From assembly GCA_025937115.1 (NCBI GenBank), contig JAICSB010000088.1, forward strand, positions 1 through 9,926: a DNA stretch of 9,926 bases, given 5' to 3'. The notes below the pieces were generated by a model. The model had not been told where the DNA came from. It saw only the letters and a program-made list of their open reading frames with translations, and did not search any database. Positions within the stretch are counted from its first letter, which is position 1; each line of letters starts with the position of its first letter. Both the position numbers and the translations under genes were made by a program. The stretch comes from Pseudonocardiaceae bacterium (lineage in GTDB: Bacteria > Actinomycetota > Actinomycetes > Mycobacteriales > Pseudonocardiaceae). Shown piece after piece: positions 1 to 5,887 of this stretch.

Positions 1-63
1 GAACAGCGGCTTCATGGGCAGCCGAGCCATCCGGGACGCGTGTGAGCTCGGCGCCGGCCGGTG

Positions 64-501
64 TCATCCGGGCGCGATAAGGAGGATGAAACCTGCGGGT
101 TGGGCGGCGAGCCGAGGTGTGGGCGTCGCCGCGCGCGGCGCTCCAGCAAGCACAGAATCAGCCAGAGGCGTGTCGGTGGCACGGGTCTGTTGGCTCCAGG
201 CCAGAGTGTGCAGCAGGTTCAGGGTGGTCGCGAACTCCGCCGCTGAGTTGGCGAAGGACGTCAGTTCCCGTCTGGCTGGATCCCATGCCAGCGTGGGGGC
301 TTCCTCGGAGTCACCACGGTCGCGGATGATCCACCGCTGGTGATGCCGGTTCGCGTCCGCCACGAATTCGACCGAGGTACCCAGAACCGCTTCGAACTCG
401 GCCTTCTCCGCCCACAACAAGCCCAGCATGGCCCGCGCCTCCGCGCGCCCGACGAACTCCAGCCCGAACGGGACTGCTGCCACCACCCCGACCAGCGACA
501 C
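64..501 (-). CDS. Hypothetical protein, unrecognised
   Basis: I do not recognise this 145-residue protein. The frame has strong G/C preference at third codon positions, so it looks genuinely coding. GTG at 501 is the first possible start, because an in-frame TAA lies four codons upstream; no clear ribosome binding site precedes it. The N-terminus is mildly hydrophobic (VGVVAAVPFGLEFVG) but not a convincing signal peptide. The middle is mixed and soluble-looking, with a tryptophan- and arginine-rich stretch (HHQRWIIRDRGD, about residues 53-64), and the last 40 residues are rich in Ala, Pro and Thr, probably disordered. It could be the 3' part of a longer gene broken upstream of 501. Its neighbours give no functional hint. 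Confidence 0.5.
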   Translation of the reverse strand: MSLVGVVAAVPFGLEFVGRAEARAMLGLLWAEKAEFEAVLGTSVEFVADANRHHQRWIIRDRGDSEEAPTLAWDPARRELTSFANSAAEFATTLNLLHTLAWSQQTRATDTPLADSVLAGAPRAATPTPRLAAQPAGFILLIAPG

Positions 502-767
502 GGCCCGAAGTTAACTGGAAGCAGCGCGCTGAACAACGTTGGACCCCGCCGCCGATCTGCCCGGCGGCGTAGCGCAGTTCGACCTGGACGGGTTGGCCGA
601 TGCCTCGTTTGGCTGTCAGGACGCCGTGCGCTGCACCCTGGCCGGATGCTGGTCTAGGTGTCGAGCAGGGCCGGGAGTGCGCGCGACAAGCCACCCAAGA
701 TCAACACGGAGACTGATCTACGGATCGAGGCTAAACTGGCCATGAACAATCTCGCGCTCAGGAAGCG
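502..767. other. Intergenic, no supported gene
   Basis: Several frames stay open here, as expected at high GC, but none joins a recognisable domain or has a good start. An ATG at 742 opens a 34-codon frame that overlaps the next gene in another frame; I regard it as spurious. The promoter of the downstream membrane-protein gene should lie here, but I see no clear -35/-10 pair. Confidence 0.4.
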
Positions 768-1250
768 GTGGTGGAGTTGGCAAGAACGGGTGTTCGATCC
801 GGGAGACCCGGGGGAGCTGGACTGTTCAATGTCGTCAGTGTCGTAATCCTCGTCGTTGGTGTGCTCGTGATCGGTATAGCGGCTGCCCTGCTCGCCCGGA
901 CGCTGGCTGCGGCGCAGAGCATCGACAAGAAGGCGCAGACTATCGCGGAAAACGCTAGCAAGATCAACGTCTCGACCAACTCGGTCGTCGAGTTGAACCG
1001 GACCAATGAGCTTGCATCTTCGATCTTATCGAGTGCGAAGCCGCTGCAGGGCCTGCTCAACACGGCCGACAGCACCGCCCGGGACATCGCTGGCTTGGCG
1101 AAGTCGATCAATACGACTGCGGGAACTATCAAAGACACCGCAGGTACGATCAACGGAACGGCTGGCACGATCAACAACGCTGCTACCGGCATCAACAGCA
1201 ATGTCGGGACGATCAGCGGCACCACGCGGGGCATCGGATCACCGGATTAG
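768..1250 (+). CDS. Single-pass membrane protein with C-terminal heptad repeats
   Basis: The 160-residue protein has a short basic N-terminus (R6, R10, R13), then one strongly hydrophobic segment at about residues 20-43 (LFNVVSVVILVVGVLVIGIA). A long polar, predicted helical tail follows. Residues 113-156 are six consecutive seven-residue units of the form x-I-N/K-x-x-A-G, starting SINTTAG, TIKDTAG, TINGTAG. Earlier stretches (SIDKKAQTIAENASKI) show the same hydrophobic spacing. The charge pattern suggests the N-terminus is inside and the tail outside, which is inference. An AGGA at 760-763 precedes two adjacent GTG codons (768 and 771); either may be the start. Similar small membrane proteins with TAGxI-type repeats occur in actinomycetes, but I know of no assigned function. 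It could be a coiled-coil spacer or cell-envelope protein. Confidence 0.7.
   Translation: MVELARTGVRSGRPGGAGLFNVVSVVILVVGVLVIGIAAALLARTLAAAQSIDKKAQTIAENASKINVSTNSVVELNRTNELASSILSSAKPLQGLLNTADSTARDIAGLAKSINTTAGTIKDTAGTINGTAGTINNAATGINSNVGTISGTTRGIGSPD
1104..1235 (+). repeat. In-frame 21-bp degenerate repeats coding six heptads
   Basis: Codons for residues 113-156 form six tandem seven-codon units plus a final Gly-Ile. Isoleucine at position 2 is invariant; Asn/Lys/Ser follows, and Ala-Gly or a small residue closes most units. The DNA is diverged between units, so this is selected protein periodicity or an old expansion rather than a recent slippage product. Confidence 0.7.
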
Positions 1251-1464
1251 AGACACGACGCACACGTTGACCTTCTGCCCCTAGAAGCAACTCTGCGTGC
1301 GCCGCATGAGGCGGCCTGGGCGATGACCGCCCACAGACGCCGGCTACCTCGCTGGTGTGCGCTGCGTTTGGCCACCGTTGAGCAGTCGTCACTCACTGTC
1401 TCCAATGGTTCTCGAAAAAAATGCCGACCGGTCGCACGCGACGCCGCCTCCCCGTGTATCGAGA

Positions 1465-1495
1465 GGTCACCATTCGGTACCCAGCGGTGGTGACC
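1465..1495. repeat. Perfect 8-bp inverted repeat between convergent genes
   Basis: GGTCACCA (1465-1472) and TGGTGACC (1488-1495) are exact reverse complements separated by 15 bases. The repeat lies in the 273-bp gap between two convergent genes. It could be a transcription-ending hairpin or a protein-binding site; no T-run follows on either strand. Confidence 0.4.
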
Positions 1496-1501
1496 GCCCG
1501 A

Positions 1502-1525
1502 AGCTGAATGGATTCGCCTTCAGCT
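1502..1525. terminator. Possible hairpin at the stop of the minus-strand gene
   Basis: AGCTGAA (1502-1508) pairs exactly with TTCAGCT (1519-1525) across a 10-base loop. The right arm overlaps the TAG stop (1524-1526) of the leftward gene. There is no U-tract, so a role as a factor-independent terminator is only tentative. Confidence 0.25.
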
Positions 1526-1805
1526 AATGTCTACCCTTCACGAAGGGACGCTTGTCCGAGCCGTCCACATTGTTTCTATCCCGCACGAAATCGCGCATTG
1601 CTTCGTCAAATTCCGGAACACCACCACGATTACAGTCCACGATGATCCCCATGCGCTGAGCCATGGGCCACACGGGTAAATCTGGATTGAATACAACATT
1701 TCTGTTACGAGCTGCTTGCACTAGGAGTACAAAGCCGTCGTAATCGTCGTCTTCGATTGTCTGTAGAGCTCGCAGAACAGCAGCTTTATCGATCTTCTTA
1801 CGCAT
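1524..1805 (-). CDS. Hypothetical small protein in an AT-richer patch
   Basis: I do not recognise this protein (93 residues from the ATG at 1805; an in-frame TTG at 1850 would give 108). It starts MRKKIDKAAVLRALQTIEDD and is acidic in the middle and basic at the end. A conserved-looking core is PDLPVWPMAQRMGIIVDC, followed by an acidic helix (EFDEAMRDFVRDRN) and a basic tail. No transmembrane or signal segment is visible. Base composition is unlike its neighbours: positions 1561-1800 contain 118 G/C in 240 by hand count (about 49%), far below the rest of the window. Together with its position beside the nei fragment array, this suggests recent acquisition. A weak AGGGG lies 12 bases before the ATG. 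Function unknown. Confidence 0.55.
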   Translation of the reverse strand: MRKKIDKAAVLRALQTIEDDDYDGFVLLVQAARNRNVVFNPDLPVWPMAQRMGIIVDCNRGGVPEFDEAMRDFVRDRNNVDGSDKRPFVKGRH

Positions 1806-1969
1806 CACCAGCCACCACCCCTCATGTCTGAATGTGTCATCGTCGAGCAACGTTGTCGGTAGGGATTGATGTTACAGCAAAACTAAATCAAACATGGCGT
1901 TACCGGCGTTGCAGGCGACGCCAACCTGCGCCGCTTGGGGACCGTACGCGCGGCGCGGCTACTTCGGTC

Positions 1970-2284
1970 TCACGGCGGCGCGGGGTGGTCCGGTCGGCAG
2001 CGAGGGCAGTAATAGGTGCTCCTGGCGTAGACGTCAGCTCTCTGTACCGAGCGGATCACTCGCTCCCCGCAGCGGCGACACGGTCTGCCCGCCCGTTCGT
2101 ACACCCAGTGCTGCTTGCCGCGGGCCAGCTCCCCCGTGGTGGACTGCTCAGGACGGTCGGCGTTCGCCAGGAGAAGCCGCCGAGCTAGCGCCACCACGGC
2201 GTCGGCGTCGACCTCGCGGACCGGCATCCAGGGTGGCACCCCCAACAGGAAGCACATCTCCGTCTTGTACAGGTTTCCGATGCC
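1970..2284 (-). pseudogene. Displaced 3' end of a nei-like DNA glycosylase gene (copy A)
   Basis: This is a 105-codon fragment of a formamidopyrimidine-DNA glycosylase/endonuclease VIII protein. It begins inside the helix-two-turn-helix (GIGNLYKTEMCFLLG) and keeps the whole C-terminal zinc finger (CRRC, then YYCPRC). The catalytic N-terminal domain with its nucleophile is absent, so it cannot be an active glycosylase. The frame is intact to a normal stop. The frame stays open upstream, and a GTG at 2293 could start it, but no ribosome binding site supports this. In the 95 residues from MCF it differs from copy C at 25 positions by hand count and from copy B as well, so it is a diverged allele, not a fresh duplicate. 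Its codons at the breakpoint are GC-rich, unlike those of copies B and C. Confidence 0.8.
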
Positions 2285-2329
2285 AATCACCACTGAGTTA
2301 GTACACCCTATCTGACGTGCGAGAACACC
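2235..2329. other. Att-like junction A (core plus conserved arm)
   Basis: Positions 2235-2284 are the core-equivalent segment of the nei fragment. Fourteen bases of it (CACATCTCCGTCTT, 2253-2266) are identical in all three copies. After a 13-bp variable spacer comes a 32-bp block (2298-2329, beginning TTAGTACAC) that matches 3331-3362 at 30 of 32 positions. Junction A therefore joins a displaced nei 3' end to an element-specific arm. Confidence 0.55.
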
Positions 2330-2339
2330 ACAACGCTGG

Positions 2340-2645
2340 TCAAGAGTCGCTCCCGGCGCCGCGTTGGACGAGGTCCTCGAGCCGACGAACCCGCTGTTCC
2401 AGCGACGGTTCCGCGCTGCGGCGTTCCTCGATCCAACGGCGGATCAGCTGGGTCGGTTTGGTGTGCTCGGTACGGGCCTGCGCACGTACCCAGTCCAGTA
2501 ACGACTTCGGCAACCGCAGCGACAACGACACCATCGGATCCGGATCCATCGGCTCGTCGACCAGCGCAGCCCGCTCAAGCTCTTCGCTGGTGTCGTGGGT
2601 GTCGTAGTACTCGGCGAGTCGTTGTAGCTTCGTCGGTTCGGTCAT
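2340..2645 (-). CDS. Ribbon-helix-helix antitoxin, BrnA-like
   Basis: This 101-residue protein has a ribbon-helix-helix segment at residues 39-77: the strand VSLSLRLPKSLL, helix DWVRAQARTE, turn, then helix PTQLIRRWIEERR. A short basic/acidic coiled-coil tail (LEQRVRRLEDLVQR) follows. The N-terminal AEYYDTHDTSEELE is typical of CopG/BrnA-type antitoxins. The ATG at 2645 follows the reconstructed toxin stop by three bases and is preceded by AGGGAAGG, a good ribosome binding site. The two genes are therefore one translationally coupled, toxin-first operon, the order known for BrnT-BrnA. It should neutralise the toxin and repress the operon by binding the palindrome at 2926-2954, which is inference. 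The antitoxin reading frame is intact even though the toxin frame is broken. It ends 10 bp from the conserved arm of junction A. Confidence 0.8.
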   Translation of the reverse strand: MTEPTKLQRLAEYYDTHDTSEELERAALVDEPMDPDPMVSLSLRLPKSLLDWVRAQARTEHTKPTQLIRRWIEERRSAEPSLEQRVRRLEDLVQRGAGSDS

Positions 2646-2648
2646 GCG

Positions 2649-2920
2649 TTACCTTCCCTTCGGCCGGAAGGCGCGGCGCTCGGTGTCGGTCATATCGCGG
2701 GCGGTGGCCACATACCAGCGGCCGTCCACGGCTTCGGCCAGGACGACCAGCAGCGCCCGCCCGTCCTCGGTGGCGCGCAGTACAGGAGGGTGGAGTCCTC
2801 ACGGCCACGGGCCTCGTACCGAGGCCTGCTGTTGACGGCCTGCTCGACCTCTTCCGGCATAACGCCGTGCCGGGCGATATGCGCCTCGGACTCCGACGTC
2901 CACCGGATCTCCCGCACCAT
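2649..2920 (-). pseudogene. BrnT-like toxin, frameshifted
   Basis: The frame from ATG 2920 reads MVREIRWTSESEAHIARHGV and continues through MPEEVEQAVNSRPRYEARGR, the N-terminal half of a BrnT-family ribonuclease toxin. At 2780 coding switches by one base: the continuation LRATEDGRALLVVLAEAVDG, then RWYVATARDMTDTERRAFRP and KGR, matches the family C-terminus, including the T-A-R-x-x-T-x-x-E-R-R signature. Joining the two frames gives about 90 residues, the usual size. In the original frame the protein ends early with an unrelated Trp/Pro-rich tail. The simplest cause is loss of one C between TAC and CTG near 2780-2781. It may be a real inactivation or a sequencing error. An upstream in-frame ATG at 2959 exists, but it would place the start beyond the palindrome. 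Confidence 0.75.
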
Positions 2921-2925
2921 GCCAG

Positions 2926-2954
2926 CGTACCCCACTGTAGGACAATGGGGTACG
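2926..2954. promoter_or_regulatory. 29-bp near-perfect palindrome, probable toxin-antitoxin operator
   Basis: CGTACCCCA (2926-2934) is the exact reverse complement of TGGGGTACG (2946-2954). Inside, TGT (2936-2938) pairs with ACA (2942-2944) around a three-base centre. It ends six bases upstream of the toxin ATG (2918-2920, read leftward), where a promoter-overlapping operator would be expected. Autoregulation by the ribbon-helix-helix antitoxin is known for BrnTA; binding here is inference. Confidence 0.65.
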
Positions 2955-3002
2955 AACATGGGTTGACACGAGCGAACGACCAGTGGAGTTGGCCGCGCAG
3001 CC

Positions 3003-3317
3003 CTACCGCGACGGGTGTAGTCCCGGCTGGCAACAGGGACAGTAATAGGCGGGCCCTGCGTAAACGCCGTCTCCTTGTACCGCGCGGATCACTCGCTCTC
3101 CGCAGCGGCGGCACGGTCTGCCGCCCCGCCCGTACACCCAGTGCAGCTTCCCGCGCGCCAGCTCCGCGGTGGTCGACTGCTCGGGGCGCTCGGCGTTGGC
3201 CAGCAGCAGCCGACGAGCCAGCGCCACCACCGCGACGGGATCGACGTCGCGGAGCGGGGTCCAGGGCGAGACGCCCAGCAGGAAGCACATCTCCGTCTTA
3301 TATAGATTCCCAATACC
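3003..3317 (-). pseudogene. Displaced 3' end of a nei-like DNA glycosylase gene (copy B)
   Basis: This second headless nei 3' end has 105 codons. It starts at GIGNLYKTEMCFLLG in the helix-two-turn-helix and ends with the zinc finger (CRRC then YYCPCC) and a stop at 3003. Upstream of the core the frame meets a TAA after three codons, and there is no usable start near the breakpoint, so it is not expressed as a glycosylase. From MCF onward it differs from copy C at 18 of 95 residues by hand count. Yet the 50 bp next to the breakpoint match copy C at 49 positions, including unusual AT-rich codons (GGT ATT GGG AAT CTA TAT). That contrast fits a recombination core flanked by diverged sequence. Confidence 0.8.
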
Positions 3318-3362
3318 GATAAACGATTAATTAGTACACACTATCTGACGTGCGTGAACACC
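3268..3362. other. Att-like junction B (core plus conserved arm)
   Basis: The 50-bp core-equivalent (3268-3317) is near identical to 9691-9740 (one mismatch). After a 13-bp spacer, the arm 3331-3362 matches junction A at 30 of 32 bases, and weaker similarity continues for about another 12 bp. The right side of this junction is thus element-like, and the left side is a nei 3' end. Confidence 0.6.
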
Positions 3363-3513
3363 GCGAACGTTGACCGAAGCAACCCGCCCAACAACCATCT
3401 TGGGGCGGTTCTGGGCCGCCTACCGCTGCGCCCGAGCTCACAGTCCGTCAAGTCACACCCCTTGTGGGGATTTCCGCTAGTCAGACTTCTGCGTCGCTGG
3501 TACCGCTCCCAAG

Positions 3514-3724
3514 GGCACTGTTGCGTCGGCGGATCATCGCGAGCGGGCAGGCTGGGTTGATGCGCCCTCGCCCTGCCCGAGTGTCTGCGCCGAGGTCTGG
3601 CTTCGCCGGTTTCCGCTTCCCACCGGAGGTGATCATGGTGGCGGTGCGTTGGTACCTCCGCTACGGGTTGTCCTACCGCGACGTGGAAGAGCTGCTGGCC
3701 GAACGGGGCATCACCGTGGACCGC
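3514..3724 (+). mobile_element. Left end of an IS6/IS26-family insertion sequence (remnant)
   Basis: GGCACTGTTGC at 3514-3524 is the characteristic outer end of IS6-family elements, the family that includes IS26. A transposase start follows about 36 bp later. The element is cut off inside the transposase near 3724, and no matching right terminal repeat was found nearby. It is an inactive fragment of about 0.2 kb. Confidence 0.65.
3560..3724 (+). pseudogene. IS6-family transposase, N-terminal fragment
   Basis: From ATG 3560 the frame contains GFRFPPEVIMVAVRWYLRYG followed by LSYRDVEELLAERGITVD, the conserved N-terminal region of IS6-family transposases just before the helix-turn-helix. After ITVD the sequence departs at once from the family (RNQLSLTPATF instead of a VTxYRW-like continuation). 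The DDE catalytic core is missing. The frame stays open for long after that only because of high GC content. Confidence 0.75.
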
Positions 3725-3738
3725 AACCAGCTGTCGCT

Positions 3739-3950
3739 GACTCCTGCGACTTTTGCCGAAAGAAGATGTATAGCGGCGAGTTGTCCGGCTTTGTCCCTAC
3801 GGCAAGGATGGAGCGCGACCGTGCCGAGGGTTTCGTCGACAACGATCCGGTGCGCCCGCCCCGGCCGCGTGGCGACGACACCGGCTGGATCGTCTGCCAA
3901 CCGTGCATGGCCAGGCAGTTTGCCAGGTTTCAGTCGCGCGGGCAGCGGTG
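3739..3950 (+). pseudogene. Fragment of a CxxC/CxxC protein, unrecognised
   Basis: In a frame other than that of the transposase, the stretch from DSCDFCRKKMYSGELSGFVP to DDTGWIVCQPCMARQFARF has two CxxC pairs about 50 residues apart, which would suit zinc binding. It has no plausible start of its own: it begins at the breakpoint after the transposase piece, and it runs directly into the TPR-like piece in yet another frame. I read it as an internal piece of a gene, not a complete one. The parent family is not recognised. Confidence 0.4.
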
Positions 3951-4076
3951 GCCGCCACCCCCACCGATCACCCCCACCAGACCATGCACCTGAACACTCT
4001 CGGCATCGCCCTGTTGGTCTTGACCGAGCGGACCGGAGAGTTCGCGGCGCTCACCGAAGCCGTGCAAGTCGCGCGG
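3936..4076 (+). pseudogene. Tetratricopeptide-repeat fragment (CHAT/SARP-type TPR protein)
   Basis: The frame reads ARAAVAATPTDHPHQTMHLN then TLGIALLVLTERTGEFAALT and EAVQVAR. This is one unit of the TPR array typical of large actinomycete CHAT-domain or NB-ARC regulators (pattern A..A...TP.DHP....L..LG.AL...ERTG...AL.EAV..AR). Only one unit is left. The similarity ends at about 4076, right before a 13-bp tandem repeat. It is a piece of debris with no independent function. Confidence 0.6.
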
Positions 4077-4097
4077 CTTGGCGGACTGATCCACAAA

Positions 4098-4123
4098 TAT
4101 ACCCAGGTCGTATACCCAGGTCG
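4098..4123 (+). repeat. Perfect tandem duplication of 13 bp
   Basis: TATACCCAGGTCG occurs twice back to back (4098-4110 and 4111-4123). It lies between the end of the TPR fragment and the 3' end of the polyprenyl synthetase gene, and may mark a repair or slippage event at a breakpoint. Confidence 0.85.
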
Positions 4124-4166
4124 CATGACATGGATGACCAATTCGGCACCCACAAGCTCCGGGGGG

Positions 4167-5240
4167 TTAGTGGTCGCGGTGGGTGGCGAGCCAGGCCAGC
4201 GCACTCAGCTCTGCGGCGGCTGGGGGTGCTGGGCTGGCGCGGTGCAGCTGTCGCATCGCTTGGGCGAGCAGTTCGTCAGTTTGTTTCTGGCTCCAGTCCC
4301 GCCCGCCCGCAATGTCGATCAGTTCCGCAGCGTGGGCTGCTTCGGTTGCGGACAGCGGCTCGTCCCGGTGATACAGGGTAACCAGTTCGTGCCCGGCTGG
4401 GGTTTGCGAGGCCAGTGCGGCGAGCACGGGGAAGGACTTCTTGCGGCTGTAGAGGTCTGAGTGCACCGGCTTGCCGGTGACTGCCGGGTCTCCCCAGATA
4501 CCGAGCAGATCATCCACATGCTGAAACGCCAAACCCAGGTGCATTCCGAAGTCGCGCAGGCACGTCACCTGCTCCGGCGTGCCGCCGCCAAATACCGCGC
4601 CCAGCGCGCACGCGTATCCGATCAGGGCAGCAGTCTTACCCTCGGCCATCCGCGCACAGTCGGCCAGCTCGACCTCGGCGCGTTGCTCGAACGACAGATC
4701 CGCGTGCTGGCCGTCGAGCAGCTGCTGAACTGCGGCGGTGACCATCCGCACCGCATCCGCCCTAGCGGGATGCTCGCTGCTGACCAGCACGTCGAAGGCC
4801 AAGACCAGCAGTGCATCTCCGGCCAGGATCGCCGGGTTGACCCCGAAGACCGTCCACGCAGTACGGCGATGGCGGCGGGTGAGATCACCATCCATCACAT
4901 CGTCGTGCAGCAACGAGTAGTTGTGCACCAGCTCCACCGCCACCGCGGCCGGCACCGCCGCCGCCGCTCTACCGCCCACGGCCTGCGCGCACAGCAACGT
5001 CAGCGCCGGCCGGATCGCTTTACCCCCGCTCACCTGTACCGGGTGGCCGTGCTTATCCCACCAGCCCAAGTGATAACCAGCGATCTGCAGCAGGGACGAC
5101 GGCAGGGTGTCGACCGCGCTTCGCAAGACGGGTTCGACCAAGCCGCGACTCCAGGCGAGCACCTCGCGGGCCGACCGCGCCACCACCATCATGTCCAAAG
5201 TGGTCACCGTTATCCCACATCCCTTAACGACCGATTTCAA
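4167..5240 (-). CDS. Polyprenyl diphosphate synthase, encapsulin-cargo-like
   Basis: It joins isopentenyl diphosphate to an allylic diphosphate to make a linear prenyl diphosphate. Visible motifs are GKAIRP (73-78, substrate-binding Lys and Arg), the first Asp-rich motif DDVMD (113-117) with Arg pair 122-123, GKT (201-203), and the second Asp-rich motif DDLLGIWGD (243-251). The aromatic Tyr five residues before the first motif suggests a short product (C10-C15), which is inference. The N-terminal block (SAREVLAWSRGLVEPVLRSA, then AGYHLGWWD) and the GIWGD form resemble actinomycete synthases known as cargo of family 2 encapsulins beside terpene cyclases. The long disordered cargo-loading extension is absent here, and no encapsulin gene is in the window. 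At 357 residues the catalytic domain is complete. ATG 5240 follows a GGAG. It is divergent from the terpene synthase and should supply its substrate. Confidence 0.9.
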   Translation of the reverse strand: MKSVVKGCGITVTTLDMMVVARSAREVLAWSRGLVEPVLRSAVDTLPSSLLQIAGYHLGWWDKHGHPVQVSGGKAIRPALTLLCAQAVGGRAAAAVPAAVAVELVHNYSLLHDDVMDGDLTRRHRRTAWTVFGVNPAILAGDALLVLAFDVLVSSEHPARADAVRMVTAAVQQLLDGQHADLSFEQRAEVELADCARMAEGKTAALIGYACALGAVFGGGTPEQVTCLRDFGMHLGLAFQHVDDLLGIWGDPAVTGKPVHSDLYSRKKSFPVLAALASQTPAGHELVTLYHRDEPLSATEAAHAAELIDIAGGRDWSQKQTDELLAQAMRQLHRASPAPPAAAELSALAWLATHRDH

Positions 5241-5661
5241 CGTTCTCCAACACGCTCACCACATCCGGAACCAGAATGGCCACGGGCACTACATGCTGAT
5301 CAAATAAGAAATGATCCCCGCATAATCAACACCCAAGGGCCGCGCACCCGGGCTCGATGTCATCGGAGCCAGCTCATACTCTACTTTTTCGCATCGCATC
5401 CGGCAACCGAACATGACGAAAAGATTGTATGCTGATTAGAATGGTATAACCGTATTCGAAGCCGAGCGTTTCCTCGAGAGCTTAATAATCCGTGCATGAC
5501 GTTGCTGGTATCCTCAAGCTGCTAATTAGGGAGGGGTACGCGAGCCAGAACTACTCCGGTGGCGACGACCGCAACTATCCCTGGGTAACGTGGGCGCTGG
5601 CGTCTACGCTAACGCTGCCACCGGTATCTGTGCTACGGGGCACGCCAAGCGCAGAGCCAAT

Positions 5662-5678
5662 GCCGTTACGGTAACGGC
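5662..5678. promoter_or_regulatory. Perfect inverted repeat, operator candidate
   Basis: GCCGTTAC (5662-5669) and GTAACGGC (5671-5678) are exact reverse complements around one central G. The compact form is typical of a dimeric repressor site. It lies about 390 bp upstream of the preferred terpene synthase start. Confidence 0.45.
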
Positions 5679-5763
5679 CATCGTTATTACGCATCACTTA
5701 TTCAGCCTTCCAAGGCAGGAGAATACCTACCGTCAGTATCAGCTAGCCACTCGGAGAGGTGAA

Positions 5764-5777
5764 CACCCATATGGGTG
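5764..5777. promoter_or_regulatory. Perfect 14-bp palindrome
   Basis: CACCCATATGGGTG reads identically on both strands. It lies in the divergent intergenic region, just after a purine-rich GGAGAGG. It may be a transcription-factor site. Confidence 0.4.
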
Positions 5778-5860
5778 AAGCGGTCGCCCCTGGGTTACTA
5801 TATGTTACTGCGAAACTCCACCGTGTGACGTGCTCTAGTCCGACGAGCCGCATGCCGTGT

Positions 5861-5887
5861 AGGGGTCATCAACGCACTGTGACCCCT
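5861..5887. promoter_or_regulatory. Inverted repeat, operator or hairpin candidate
   Basis: AGGGGTCA (5861-5868) and TGACCCCT (5880-5887) match exactly across an 11-base spacer. It is the inverted repeat closest to the terpene synthase start (about 165 bp upstream), so it could be an operator or a leader hairpin. Confidence 0.4.

Noticed and set aside
1970..3317. The two nei fragments as complete small zinc-finger proteins
   Set aside because: They begin in the middle of the helix-two-turn-helix and lack the catalytic domain. Copy B has an in-frame stop just upstream and no good start.
3464..4381. Long open frame of 305 codons treated as one gene
   Set aside because: Only about residues 43-86 are recognisable (IS6 transposase). 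The rest is a high-GC open frame over other gene pieces and the antisense of the prenyl synthase.
5492..5674. 60-codon frame (HDVAGILKLLIREGYASQNY...) in the divergent intergenic region
   Set aside because: GTG start without ribosome binding site, no recognised family, and a second overlapping frame looks equally plausible; kept only as a note.
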